A stretch of 64,000 nt of DNA from Rosenbergiella australiborealis (GCF_018494035.1 NZ_JABBFO010000008.1:1-64000), one strand, 5' to 3'. Positions 9,801 through 18,755 are shown, numbered from the stretch's first letter. Made by a program: numbers and translations. Notes: a model not told the origin generated them from the letters alone.

Positions 9801-10764
9801 CTACTATTTTTATTGAATTTTCAACTCTGTTAATATTTTCAGAGCCATTGAAAATAAGGAAGTTATCATCATTTATATTTTTTCTATTTTTGTATTCAAG
9901 TAATAGTCGGGACTTTCCCAAACCAGATAAGCCAGTAAGTCTTATTGAACAAGCATCAGAGTCTATCGCCACTGATAGCGCGGAAAAAGCCATTTTTCTT
10001 GGTTTATCCTCTTCATACGAGAGCTCGTGCTTACGTTCATCGTATTTGAGCCATTCTTTAATAGGCTTAGCTGTATCTAAATTAAGTTTTCCAACTGAAG
10101 GCGAATTATTAATAAACGACTTAAGTAAAATGACCTGTGTGTCATCTTTTGAATTTGGTTTAACAATAGAACTATGATTTACTCCATTTATTGTTTCGAT
10201 AGGGTGGTGTCTAAATAGGCTTTTTGAACTTACTGAAGATACTATAGTTTCATTTGCATCAATAATACTCAGTATGTTCAACTGATCACTTAACTTTTTA
10301 TCTACCCAATCTTCATCTAAAGCATCTAAATCACTAGAGTTGTTAACTAGCGACTTCAAGTGTCTGTTATTAAATGCAATGAATTTACCTATATTTGCTA
10401 AACCTGAACCACCATGAGGTACATCAAAAAAACATACTTTTTTTATATTATGTTTAGTTTCTAGCTTACTAAGCCTTACAAGAAGGCGTTTAATAACTAG
10501 TCCTCCCATACTATGGCCTACTAAAATTATTTCATCATTCTTTAGATCACATCTAGTCTTTATTTCGGTAAGCAGTCCATTAGCAATATTTAAAATTGTA
10601 GGGCCAGATTTGAAAAATTGTGTAAAGAAGTTGGGGGATGTATATCCATACTCAATGACTTGATGATCAATATCAGGATCATCAATAATATATTGTGGGA
10701 AATTACCCCAAGTCTTATCTTTTTTTCCACCTAAGCCATGAACAAAAACTATAAATTTATTCAT
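6847..10764 (-). CDS. Alpha/beta-hydrolase-STAND NTPase fusion, candidate anti-phage protein
   Basis: 1305 residues in one intact AT-rich frame. Residues 1-215 form a DUF676/lipase-like alpha/beta hydrolase: FVHGLGG oxyanion region, nucleophile elbow GHSMGG (Ser85), DVPHGGSG, a candidate acid in SIIDAN (~169) and catalytic His in GVNHSS (~197). A STAND/NACHT-like NTPase follows, with Walker A TGLSGLGKS (277-285) and Walker B FIIIDN (329-334). From ~430 onward are about 870 residues of helical, repeat-like sequence without a recognised family. Effector-NTPase-sensor order is that of Avs-type and NLR-like defence proteins, where ligand binding drives oligomerisation and activates the N-terminal enzyme. 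It is a single gene with no partner, convergent with the trbL fragment and next to another large candidate defence gene. Domains are seen; the defence role is inferred. Confidence 0.75.
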   Translation of the reverse strand: MNKFIVFVHGLGGKKDKTWGNFPQYIIDDPDIDHQVIEYGYTSPNFFTQFFKSGPTILNIANGLLTEIKTRCDLKNDEIILVGHSMGGLVIKRLLVRLSKLETKHNIKKVCFFDVPHGGSGLANIGKFIAFNNRHLKSLVNNSSDLDALDEDWVDKKLSDQLNILSIIDANETIVSSVSSKSLFRHHPIETINGVNHSSIVKPNSKDDTQVILLKSFINNSPSVGKLNLDTAKPIKEWLKYDERKHELSYEEDKPRKMAFSALSVAIDSDACSIRLTGLSGLGKSRLLLEYKNRKNINDDNFLIFNGSENINRVENSIKIVAESGVVGFIIIDNCSVELHNYATNAIEVNNSPIKLITTYFYHEDSKKLKNSIRIKLEKLGAEQITKIIESRLPDLDSSSKKQLEIFIEGFPLLAQMTIKELQQEGRVTTNFDESNLVEKLINGDGSLSEQARELLKVFSLFDYFRFQKGIRNDINEDAEFLKRVAGASQITFENTITTFYHKELINCTGSLARVVPKPLALNLAMEWWNTSAFDRQSEIVSSLPATLLDSFCDQIRYLDSSINVQSFVENFCAANSPFGQAELLLSKQDSRLFRALVEVNPSVTNSQLHRVISNLADKDILDIKGDVRRNFVWALEMLVFHKHCFNKSSWILFKFAQFENETYSNNSLGQFSQLFRWKLPGTEADFNQRLKVLNKALSLNLESADVVIIDAIKTALDTHGGTRTIRAEFQGTKPELKEWHPQKYQEIYDYWQSLLKILLVIIKRGYLIEEIKDAFGHEIRGLIRYNLPDKLDYFIKEVIKLTGKYWPAAVQSISYALSYDTKEMNQKQIDILMSWNKLLTPDENSIEEILKLVVLNPPRDFKKDDSGHYIDEAAEAAKDLAKVFVTKLTDLYEYIDLLMTFHEQKQSWLFAKHLAIEADSTDELLHKTLEYLRNHKNVNTQFFTGFFSGVYIKEPAKWKEIIDLFGSDENLIKYYPDAIRTGQFDISNLDTFIRLISEDKLPSHAPSILAYGSATEHLTEKQISNFCMSLSKIDENAKWVALDNMYMYIFARDNLDFSQLRRTLIHLVLNVSFKKEDKCRYSDSFHWLNSVKRLLHSENAEFALQLCSYIIDQVVGRNIDYSDLWDYLNNAFYKAFELHGNYIWPKISNRFTDEGEKKSYYLIDLLGSGRAYKKRDSCVFDILKPEEVVAWCKDDVALLIVTRAISIFILDGEQRIVNPLLIQLLTEYYYNESFLSEIYINFSSRSWSGSLVPYLEADKKIIENLTEHYDFNVRNWAVSFIETIDHQIKYQENSDAENNILRGW

Positions 10765-11602
10765 TAGTTATCCTTTTTTGAAGTCACCTTTAAATGTATT
10801 TTGGTAACAGTGTGTTTCATTTTTAGAATTCTATCTTTAAACCTAATAAATATTTTTTGTATATGGCTGTATTAACTGTAATGTTAACAAAAAATGCTTC
10901 ACAAAATGAAATGTTTATGGGCACTATAATAGCCTTTTCCTATTCGCGGATGATTATTTATCACTACATCTATGGTCTATTGTAAAATGAATAATTAACA
11001 TCAGTCATTACTCTGTTACAGTATTACGCATAATCGGCAGAAAAAAGTTGAATCGGTATCAGTTAGATCATCAATGTGCGGCTATACAATAGCTTGGTCA
11101 ATGCTGTAATACTGGCTTTCATCTCAGGCCTAGCGATTAAAATGTAAAGGGGCAAGACTGTATAATCAGATGCTACGCACCTATTTTAGTACGCTACCGC
11201 CCTCATGTTACCGAAGCTTCATGCATCTGATAACACTACCACATCAGCATTTTTTGCTGTACATCTAGATAGAATAGTTATCCAGATGTGATGGTACTAG
11301 CAAGATTTGGGGAAAGAGGTAACTGACTTTGGGGCAAAATATGCTATAGGTTTTAGGGGCAGAATCAGTACCACGTACTCTGACTCGATTTTGGCTTAAC
11401 GTTACTTGTTTGAGGATTTATTCGGATTTAGGGATCGAGTGTTTCTTGGCTTTTTTATTGTCACGTTGACGCTGATCTGGCTTGCCAGTCGGCTTAGCTA
11501 TTTTGGGGTTGCGGCGGCAAAGGGCTCCAAAACAGTGGTGGAGAATCAGAGCTGTGCATAATATTGTGCAATATCAGTTTGGAAAGGAACTCGCAGAATT
11601 CA
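10765..11602. other. 840-bp spacer between two large divergent island genes
   Basis: It presumably holds both promoters, but I cannot assign -35/-10 pairs confidently. On the minus strand at ~11417-11551 a short lysine-rich frame ends KKHSIPKSE; it could be the tail of a lost gene. I recognise no RNA gene or IS end. Confidence 0.35.
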
Positions 11603-14600
11603 ATGGCTACTACACTAGATGACCTCTTAGGCGACGGACGATTGGCTCGCCTTTTTTCTAACCAAAATCGCGCTTGTGCACTTCAGCTATGGGTCCTTCA
11701 GATTAAATCTGAAAAGTCGAGAGAAATGCGCGTAGTTTACGGACGTCTACTCCCATACAGCCATTCGAGTAACAGTTGGTCCTTCAGCGACAACGATAAC
11801 CATCTTATCTTCGGAAACATCAAGGCAAAGTTTACCCGCCTTAACTTGTATATAGACAGTATCCATTGTGCAGAGTTTTTAAGGCAATTGATTGCTGGTC
11901 GGTCAATCTCAGAAATAAATGATATCTTGGAAATTGAGTGTCCGAGTAAATTAACGAAACTGTTTGGTGCTACTGCTCTTATGGCCAATAATCTGGTCTA
12001 TCGCCCAGTTGCTTATCTACTCAACCGAGATGCATATGATCGCCAGTCAATTTCTAGCCCACATAGTGCAGCCGGAGCTTTCAGTGCTTCGATTACTCAA
12101 ATGAATAAAGAAGCGTTATTTCTGTTGAGTGAGGAATACAGCGCTGCCTTAACTACTTCGTTAGTTGAACGGCTCAATGCGGAAACTGGTTTAGATTTTG
12201 GAAAATCAGATGCCACACGATTTGGCGATATTGAATTATTGGTTTTTCCTACGCTTAATGACCTTGAGCAGAACTTGCTAAGTGTTAAATGGATTGACTC
12301 ATCACCTGCTCTATCAGTTTGCTTTGCTCCGACACAAGTGCCGCTCTTTAGTAAATTTCAGTTCCACTTGAGCATTACAAACGATGGCCAAATCATTTCC
12401 TCGTCTATTGCTTCAGCAAATTGTAAAGAGGATGGAGTGTTTGAATATGTGTTTAAAGTGACCGAAGAGGTGTGTGAGAGGACAGATAGTACAGAACTGG
12501 AGATTTTTGGTTTCTCATACGATCGCCCTCATGAGGGGGTGCTCTGCTGCCGGTGGCGGATAGGATATATCCGAGAAATAAATTTTCAGGGCCATATGGT
12601 GGGGCAAGGGACAAGTTCCGTCAAGTTCGACTGGCTTGAAAAAGCAGCTAGGCCAGCTATGTCAGCGCGTGTAAAGGCTGCTCTTACGGTTAACCGGGAC
12701 AATTTGGGGTTTGGCAACCGCGTCGGTGGGCGGCAGGCAGACCCTTGGGTTCCGGTGAATCGTGAACTTCTTTCTCTTTTTACACGGCTTCATCCGCCTA
12801 AGTCAGAAGGGCAGTTTTTCCAGAGATGGAGCATGGGGGATGGAGAAGGGCGATTGCAATTCGTGGAGTGGTTTAGAACTATATTGGGCAAGTATCAGCA
12901 GCATCAAATAGTTATATTCGATCCTTACTTCGAGACTGCTGGTTTAGGGCTTGTATTGATTAATGCAGCAATTAAATCAGATTATATCATTTTTACATCG
13001 CTGCCAAAGACATCGAGAGAGATTGAACATGAACAAGATAGCTCAGAACAACTCTATACGGGGCGAGTAAACAATTTAATAGTGAGCTGTGAGCATAATA
13101 GTCACTTACTAGGTCGCCTAAAGTTTCGTATCTATGGCCTAAAAGAAGGACGGCTACATGATCGTTATATTTTAATTATGGGGGCAGATCGTCTTCCGGT
13201 TGCCGGATTCCATTTGTCTAATTCTTTTCAAAGTGCAGCCGAAAATTACCCATTACTGATTACCCCAATTCCTTCGGATGTTTTACTCCAAATAGAACAA
13301 TATAAATCTGCGCTGGTACAGGAGATTATGGTTACTAGTCTTGGAAATGAGGTTGAGAATCCCATGATGCAACTGCTTTTCGATTCTAGTAAGACGTCAG
13401 CTGTACCGCGACGGTATGAGTCTCTAAACTTTCTCGAAAGGTCTGGAGTGGGTAAAGTACTCAGTGTATGGTTCGGTGAAATGTCATTGCAGGGCTTAAG
13501 TGGTGACCAGTTAAGAGCGCAGATGATGACATTAGGTTTACTAAATGATAACTCGCTTATTTTGCACGATGGGCTACATAACTTCATCAATAACAAACAA
13601 GTTATTAACTCTAAGGACTTTAATGTAACTTGGGGAGTGCTGGGAGAAGTGCTAGCACATTCTCCCACTGGGGACATAGGATGGGGTGTTATTGAGTCAA
13701 AAAGCGATTTTCTCAAGTTATTGAGTCAATTTGTTGTGGAATCGTTCGATCGCCTACATGAAAATACAGATAAGGAACTGGCTGTAGTTGATATATGGTT
13801 CTTTCGAAAAACTGTAGAAGTCTTACTGCACAGCCCTTATCGCTCGGAACAGCTATTCCATTCGACAAAATACGCAGCCCTCACTTGGTCAGAGTACTTT
13901 GCCATCAAAATCTTATGGAGTCATGCTCCGGATTGCTTGTTGACGATCGCCGAAGCACAGATCTCTAGGCTGCAAATTGAGCACGAAGTGTCGGAGGTCA
14001 TGCGGTTGTCTCTGTTGAGCCAGATAGTCAGCGAAGTTTCCCTATCGATACAGTTCAATATCAGCATCATTCAACGAGATAGTCTTATCCATCGCAAGCA
14101 GGGATTACTTAAATGGCTGGGATTTAATGCACTAGAACGACAGTTAGATATACCTGCAGGACTCACGTCAGTATTATCGTGTCTGGAAACCCTTACTCAT
14201 CAGGAACGAGTGCTCACCTTAGGTTGGATGATTAACCATGCAGCCAAGGATCCTAATAAAGAGCAAACTTATAAAGATTTGGTTGAAGCTCTGCATGAGG
14301 AACTACCAGAGAAAATACCTATGGAGGAGTTGCGGTACTTGGTCGATTCCATGCGAGGACATATGAAGCAATTAGCGTGGGCTGAGCCTTGGTTGTCCCA
14401 AGATGTGATCTTACCGTTATTGCAGAATGCCCGTGCCTCCACTGAGGACGCTTGTGAAATATGGGTTCAGGAGTTGGTGAGCATGCTTGGGCCGAGACTG
14501 AACAATCAGTCTCGCTTGTTTGAACGAACCCGTGAAGGGCAGACGACTAACATTGCTTCGTTTCTTTTCGCCAATAGTAACACCTCTCAGCGAGAGTTAA

Positions 14601-14938
14601 GCCTGACGATGATGAATCAAATCTTGAAGCGACAGCGACGAATCATACAACAACCACTCGCCAGCACGTCGAACTGGAGCCAATGGGACGATGCGCTGAG
14701 AGTGTCATTATGGATACTTACTTTTGCTAAATGGAGTGAGTTCTATCTAAGTGCGCTAGGTATGTTCGATCAAAACTTAGAACGGTTAACAGGTGATGCA
14801 CATGGGCTTGCTATGGTTAGATCGAAAGAAGAATGGCAAACCGAAGGTGTTGGTATACAGAGCGAACTCATTGAGTTCCTAGAGCAGGGCGAGAGGCTTC
14901 TTAGTGAAGGCGGTAGGCTGAAAAGCGATTCTCAATAA
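11603..14938 (+). CDS. VPA1262-type large protein with PLD-like domain
   Basis: 1111 residues from the ATG at 11603, which lies 13 bases after GGAAAGGAA; a TTG at 11564 would add 13 residues and is less likely. The opening (TLDDLLGDGRLARLF, then CALQLWVLQI) resembles the N-terminus of proteins annotated as the VPA1262 family. The centre looks like one phospholipase-D half-domain: a strand plus IFDPYFE (~residue 438), then LHDRYILIMG (~518), an HxD/HxK-like motif, then GFHLSNSFQ. A canonical HKD pair is not visible, so catalysis is uncertain. The C-terminal ~550 residues look helical. No signal peptide or membrane segment is evident. Defence-island cargo is the likely role by context; the biochemical function is unknown. 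Confidence 0.6.
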   Translation: MATTLDDLLGDGRLARLFSNQNRACALQLWVLQIKSEKSREMRVVYGRLLPYSHSSNSWSFSDNDNHLIFGNIKAKFTRLNLYIDSIHCAEFLRQLIAGRSISEINDILEIECPSKLTKLFGATALMANNLVYRPVAYLLNRDAYDRQSISSPHSAAGAFSASITQMNKEALFLLSEEYSAALTTSLVERLNAETGLDFGKSDATRFGDIELLVFPTLNDLEQNLLSVKWIDSSPALSVCFAPTQVPLFSKFQFHLSITNDGQIISSSIASANCKEDGVFEYVFKVTEEVCERTDSTELEIFGFSYDRPHEGVLCCRWRIGYIREINFQGHMVGQGTSSVKFDWLEKAARPAMSARVKAALTVNRDNLGFGNRVGGRQADPWVPVNRELLSLFTRLHPPKSEGQFFQRWSMGDGEGRLQFVEWFRTILGKYQQHQIVIFDPYFETAGLGLVLINAAIKSDYIIFTSLPKTSREIEHEQDSSEQLYTGRVNNLIVSCEHNSHLLGRLKFRIYGLKEGRLHDRYILIMGADRLPVAGFHLSNSFQSAAENYPLLITPIPSDVLLQIEQYKSALVQEIMVTSLGNEVENPMMQLLFDSSKTSAVPRRYESLNFLERSGVGKVLSVWFGEMSLQGLSGDQLRAQMMTLGLLNDNSLILHDGLHNFINNKQVINSKDFNVTWGVLGEVLAHSPTGDIGWGVIESKSDFLKLLSQFVVESFDRLHENTDKELAVVDIWFFRKTVEVLLHSPYRSEQLFHSTKYAALTWSEYFAIKILWSHAPDCLLTIAEAQISRLQIEHEVSEVMRLSLLSQIVSEVSLSIQFNISIIQRDSLIHRKQGLLKWLGFNALERQLDIPAGLTSVLSCLETLTHQERVLTLGWMINHAAKDPNKEQTYKDLVEALHEELPEKIPMEELRYLVDSMRGHMKQLAWAEPWLSQDVILPLLQNARASTEDACEIWVQELVSMLGPRLNNQSRLFERTREGQTTNIASFLFANSNTSQRELSLTMMNQILKRQRRIIQQPLASTSNWSQWDDALRVSLWILTFAKWSEFYLSALGMFDQNLERLTGDAHGLAMVRSKEEWQTEGVGIQSELIEFLEQGERLLSEGGRLKSDSQ

Positions 14939-15047
14939 GCTAGATTAAAGGCTGAATGAGTATTTAAATGGTATTTTTTATGGCATTCAACCTATAAATG
15001 TCAGTATCTCATTGTTAATAAATATCTTTTTTATAATATTTATAATC

Positions 15048-15133
15048 GAGTGGGAATGATATTCGGGCTAATCTAGCCTAATCAATTCTCATCACATCCT
15101 GCCTGCAAGCCTCGATTCGTCGGGGCTTTCTTT
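15048..15133 (+). repeat. guaA 3'-end copy 2: internal attachment site
   Basis: Thirteen bases (gagtgggaatgat, 15048-15060) are identical to the end of guaA at 5066-5078. At the same distance downstream (59 versus 58 bases) is a hairpin-T-run resembling the guaA terminator. No guaA coding sequence precedes it. This is what an attL/attR junction between two tandem islands would look like. The match and spacing are seen; the interpretation is inferred. Confidence 0.65.
15107..15133 (+). terminator. Terminator-like hairpin in attachment copy 2
   Basis: Eight-base stem AAGCCTCG / CGGGGCTT with one G-U pair and a short loop, followed by TCTTTTTCT. It could terminate the 11603-14938 gene, about 170 bases after its stop. 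Confidence 0.6.
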
Positions 15134-15151
15134 TTCTCCTCTCATCTACTC

Positions 15152-15177
15152 TCATCAATCCAGCATTAAATAAATGA
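15152..15177 (+). repeat. 26-bp direct repeat, copy 1
   Basis: The sequence starting tcatcaatccagcat recurs at 20265-20290 with only two differences in 26 bases. The pair brackets the TA module, the 527-residue gene and the M15 pair. Confidence 0.6.
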
Positions 15178-15532
15178 CGTAACTTTTGACGGTATTCAAA
15201 AATAGAGTGAAAGCAAAATACTAACCAGGACTAAGCTGAAAACTCTCTATAAAATTCAGACCACAATGGACTGCATGTATCGGTGAACGACTAGAACAAG
15301 TACCGTACTAGGTCGATCAGCTGACGGAAGTTGGGGTGGAATATCTATGAGCAATAATGAGAATAGCCACACGGCTAACCTCATCGGCGGTCAGAGGATA
15401 ACCCATTGAATCTGGAGCTACTCAGCGTTTGGTTAAGGGGGGCTAAGTTTCGTACCGCAGAACGACTGACGGCGGTTAGCATCTGCATCAAACAGCCCAA
15501 TCCTCCGTTTTCTTTGTGTAATCGACGAATTA
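15178..15532. other. Gene-free stretch before the TA module
   Basis: No frame longer than about 20 codons with a ribosome site is visible (a 20-codon frame starts at the ATG at 15348). No recognised repeat, RNA gene or IS end is seen. Confidence 0.35.
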
Positions 15533-15919
15533 TTACACTTTTTGTATTGGGCCGGGATACTGTATGATAAAGCTATCAGCCGTTAACAAGGTAATACCCT
15601 CTACCGTTGCCTGCGCGATCATCATACGGTCAAAGGGATCTTTATGGATAGGGGGCAGGTTGTCTATGAATACAGCATGCTCGCTGGTAATAGATAGTTC
15701 ACTGTAGCCGTTGTCGAGTAACCCTCTGCGTAGTAAACGAGTATCCACCTGAAAGTCGTCGCGGCCTAAATCGCGTTTGATAGCGATTTCCCATAGGCAG
15801 GCGACGCTGAAAAAAAGCTCATTTTCTGGTGAGTTGAGCAGGAGCGTGGTGGAGGGGGAGAGCTTTTCCGGCATCCCTGCCGCCCATAGAAGAACGTGGG
15901 TATCAAGCAAAAATTTCAC
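15533..15919 (-). CDS. PIN-domain toxin (VapC-like ribonuclease)
   Basis: 128 residues with the PIN-fold acidic residues in order: LLDTHVLLW at the start, SVACLWEIAIK (Glu ~44), and HKDPFDRMMIAQA (~92-104), then LLTADSF. PIN toxins are Mg-dependent ribonucleases that cleave tRNA or other RNA. DPFDRxLIAQA is typical of the subgroup paired with Phd/YefM-type antitoxins. It starts with GTG overlapping the antitoxin stop by four bases (GTGA), indicating translational coupling. The gene is intact and the catalytic acids are present, so it is probably functional. Confidence 0.85.
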   Translation of the reverse strand: MKFLLDTHVLLWAAGMPEKLSPSTTLLLNSPENELFFSVACLWEIAIKRDLGRDDFQVDTRLLRRGLLDNGYSELSITSEHAVFIDNLPPIHKDPFDRMMIAQATVEGITLLTADSFIIQYPGPIQKV

Positions 15920-16161
15920 AGTTCACCACCAAAGAGTTGTCCAATTTCCGTTTCACCCATCCGGTCAAAATCATCCGGTGCGTGGATTTTTCCTGCCATG
16001 AAGCCTAGACGTTTTTCCTGATGGGCTTCCGGCGTAGTCAACGCAGTAACTTTTACCAGCGGCTTACCCGCTTTGGCAATGATAAATGGCGTTCCTTGTG
16101 CTGCCATTTCGATCAGCCGAGATAAGTGTGTTTTAGCTTCATGGATGTTGAAGGTTTGCAT
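15916..16161 (-). CDS. Phd/YefM-type antitoxin
   Basis: 81 residues starting MQTFNIHEAKTHLSRLIE, the hallmark of the Phd/YefM DNA-binding fold, then PFIIAKAGKPLVKV and a C-terminal tail that would wrap the toxin. GAGGATATT precedes the ATG. It is first in a two-gene operon, and an inverted repeat lies just upstream, as expected for autoregulation by antitoxin and TA complex. Confidence 0.87.
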   Translation of the reverse strand: MQTFNIHEAKTHLSRLIEMAAQGTPFIIAKAGKPLVKVTALTTPEAHQEKRLGFMAGKIHAPDDFDRMGETEIGQLFGGEL

Positions 16162-16181
16162 AATATCCTCAGTAAAAAAGT

Positions 16182-16203
16182 TAAACTAAGTCATGTTAGT
16201 TTA
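16182..16203 (-). promoter_or_regulatory. Inverted-repeat operator of the TA operon
   Basis: Perfect 8-base arms TAAACTAA / TTAGTTTA separated by six bases, 20 bases upstream of the antitoxin start. Position and symmetry fit an autoregulatory Phd-type operator. Confidence 0.6.
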
Positions 16204-16261
16204 GTTTATTTCGTGTCAGTGATAAAAGCAAATAGGACGGAAATCTTTCAAAGTATAGAGT

Positions 16262-16432
16262 TTACTGCCCATGCAGTAACTCGTTCCAACCTATCTTACG
16301 CCTCTGCCAACAGGCCTTGTACTGTACATCGTGGTGATACTCTGCTTTATCGGCTCGATTCAGTAAAATGTCCTGAAAATCGTATAACATTTCGCGCAGT
16401 GCCGTTTGCGTCACCCGTAGTGTTTCGGCTTA
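16262..16432 (-). pseudogene. C-terminal coding remnant of unknown family
   Basis: A minus-strand frame of ~56 codons reads with coding-like composition (TLRVTQTALREMLYDFQ, then CWQRRKIGWNELL) and stops at 16262. An in-frame stop lies immediately upstream of its first residues, and there is no ribosome site. I cannot place the family. It looks like the tail of a deleted gene. Confidence 0.3.
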
Positions 16433-16686
16433 ATGTGGATGGGGTTGGTTATGCTGCCTCAATAGCCGATTACTGTCCGACTCCACATCAACAATGACAG
16501 CACTTATATAGGGAGTTGTCTTTCAGTGTAATGACTGAGATATGGGCGTGAGATCTAAAACAATATAGAAAAAATAATCTATCTAGCACCACTTAAAGGC
16601 TAAAAAATTTTGTCGCAAAAATTCCCGGTGATGCAGGCAACGGAATTTTCTAGGATGACACTTCATTAATTATTTAAGGACGATAT

Positions 16687-16839
16687 ATGAATAAGCCAGC
16701 TAAAGCACCAGAGACACAAAAGCAAAGCAATCACCGTGCAGATGCACTGAATAATAACAAGGGGACGTCTGGAACAAATCCCGCGAACGCCAAAGTACAT
16801 GGTAATCGCGGTAAACAACTTAATCCAAATCAGCACTAA
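16687..16839 (+). CDS. Small hydrophilic protein, 50 residues
   Basis: ATG preceded by AAGGACGATAT, a good ribosome site, encoding a 50-residue protein rich in Asn, Lys, Ala and Gln: MNKPAKAPETQKQSNHRAD at the start and NRGKQLNPNQH at the end. The NxRA...LNPN pattern is reminiscent of short conserved enterobacterial small proteins. No membrane segment, signal or cysteine is present; it is probably disordered. It precedes the 527-residue gene by 66 bases and may share its transcript. Function unknown. Confidence 0.55.
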   Translation: MNKPAKAPETQKQSNHRADALNNNKGTSGTNPANAKVHGNRGKQLNPNQH

Positions 16840-16905
16840 TTAATCGTTGCTCCATTATCCTCAACTTAGGTGATGGAGCTTGTTTCCTTGTAACGAGTTA
16901 TTGCC

Positions 16906-18489
16906 ATGCATGCTAGCTTTGTATCTCTCGGTCAACTTCTTAAGTTCGCTTATGACGCCACAGGAGTTCTTCCTCGTAAAAGAGCGGAACGGACGGGGCG
17001 GAATGAAAAGGACATCAAGCGTATTAGTAAACAACTGGAACGTTTAATCGACGAAGAAGGTTGTCTGATGGCTCGCAGTAAAGAATTGATCCGAGTATTG
17101 TATAGTGAACTTGCAGGAACCATTCAGAATCCCAAAGTCAGCGTTGCCATTAGGGAAAGCATTAATGATCTTTTCGATGTCTATCACAATGTGGTTTGCA
17201 ATGAAGTAACTTATCTGTCGCCAAAAGACAGTCTGAAGAGGTTCTATGGCGCGCATGCCATTCCAGAACTAGTACTATCGATCCAGAAGCATATACTGCG
17301 TTTGAATATTGCAGCAGAGGAATTCATTGCGCCGCCAGAAAATGATTGGTACCTGCCTGATATTTCAGAAAACTCAACAATCATATGGCCGTTGGATAAG
17401 GCTATGAATTGGATATACATACATTGCCAAACCAATCGTACTCAGTTTCATAGTGCAGGTATGGTGATACATGAGGATGACCCGGAGATTCGCCAAAATA
17501 TCGAGAATGCTTCTAACTGGCAGAGTGGAGCAACATTCCCGTCGTGGCATGGATTACACTGGAATTTCTCACGGTCAATGGACCGGCTTGTAGCGGCAGA
17601 GGGAGCCTACCAACGTGCTATTTCAGCCAAAGAAAAAGAAAGTATTCTGTACGTTCTTTTTCTGGCCCGTCTTAGCACTTATGTCTCCAAGCAATTAAAA
17701 GAGGCGTATGGAGAAAAATTTTTGAGCGAGATGTTGCAGCTCTTTAAGCGGCAGAGAAATTGGCTAGTAGCAGATTTGCAAACTTTTAAGGCTCAAACGG
17801 ATAACTTCATTGAGCAGCATGCAATACCCGAAGAACAACACAACTCAGTTTGGTTCAAGTTATCAAACCGACATTGGTCATGGTTTACTGACCAATGTCG
17901 GCACTGTGGAGCCACTATGCAAGAGTTGATCGCTACTAGTGAAGATCATGTTATTCCCGAAACAAAAATAGCGCAGTTGTGTAACCAATACGGTGATTAC
18001 ATAGTTCGAGCTGCACTGGATTCGCTCGTGTCAGTCAGTGATTTACATAATAGTTTTTTCGGCTTTTGGAAGGCGATCCTTAAAGGTTTCGATTTGAAGA
18101 AATCAATCATAACGACTGAGGCTGATGTTGCAGCTTATGAGGCTGAAATGAGAGACAACCAGTTATTGAACGGATTGCAATGGATGGTGCACTGGAATCG
18201 CGCGCTAATCCATTACAGGAAGCATGAAGATAAAGAGGCTTTCAGACATATAGAAAAAGCATTTGAAGTAGCCCAGTATTCAGCAGGAAAGAATCAATAC
18301 GAAATCGTTAATCAGTTCATAGAACTCGCCGCGAAAAACAATAATTGGAAGAGTTTCAAGAACGGCGTTTTATGGGCTAACTACCTCGGGATAAGGGGCC
18401 GCTGGCTAAGCAATTATGAGCTAACAGATGAAAATCTTCGTCATGCCTTCAATATTATGAAAAATACTCATTTTCGTTACGGTATATAG
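16906..18489 (+). CDS. Unrecognised 527-residue helical protein
   Basis: A single intact frame of 527 residues. I recognise no family. The N-terminal ~80 residues are basic (PRKRAERTGRNEKDIKRISKQLERL). The remainder is rich in Trp, His and aromatic residues and looks all-helical, with TPR-like spacing near the C-terminus (ALIHYRKHEDKEAFRHIEKAF). It has CRHCG at ~residue 331, a lone CxxC without a second pair. No signal peptide or membrane helix is seen. It sits alone between a TA module and an effector/immunity-like pair, so a conflict function is possible but unproven. Confidence 0.6.
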   Translation: MHASFVSLGQLLKFAYDATGVLPRKRAERTGRNEKDIKRISKQLERLIDEEGCLMARSKELIRVLYSELAGTIQNPKVSVAIRESINDLFDVYHNVVCNEVTYLSPKDSLKRFYGAHAIPELVLSIQKHILRLNIAAEEFIAPPENDWYLPDISENSTIIWPLDKAMNWIYIHCQTNRTQFHSAGMVIHEDDPEIRQNIENASNWQSGATFPSWHGLHWNFSRSMDRLVAAEGAYQRAISAKEKESILYVLFLARLSTYVSKQLKEAYGEKFLSEMLQLFKRQRNWLVADLQTFKAQTDNFIEQHAIPEEQHNSVWFKLSNRHWSWFTDQCRHCGATMQELIATSEDHVIPETKIAQLCNQYGDYIVRAALDSLVSVSDLHNSFFGFWKAILKGFDLKKSIITTEADVAAYEAEMRDNQLLNGLQWMVHWNRALIHYRKHEDKEAFRHIEKAFEVAQYSAGKNQYEIVNQFIELAAKNNNWKSFKNGVLWANYLGIRGRWLSNYELTDENLRHAFNIMKNTHFRYGI

Positions 18490-18755
18490 CCCACCGTTTT
18501 TTCCTAGTTTTTGTAATACAGGGACTGTAAATAGTGCAACGCAATAATACCTAAAACTAATTACTCAAGTTATTAAAAGTTATGGATTTCTGTTGATAAT
18601 AACTTACTAAATATTTAATTCATTGAGAGCCTTTGGGTGTAAGTAATAAAAAATATATGCAGATGAATTTTCAATTATTAGTGTGATTATTTTAATATAA
18701 CTATCTAGGTATTATTTTTCGAATAGATGATGGTTATTAAACATGAGTTACCATA

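Noticed and set aside
16126-16497. 123-codon plus-strand frame over the TA promoter
   Set aside because: It overlaps the antitoxin start and operator, has no ribosome site and no family-like sequence; the opposite strand shows more coding character at 16262-16432.
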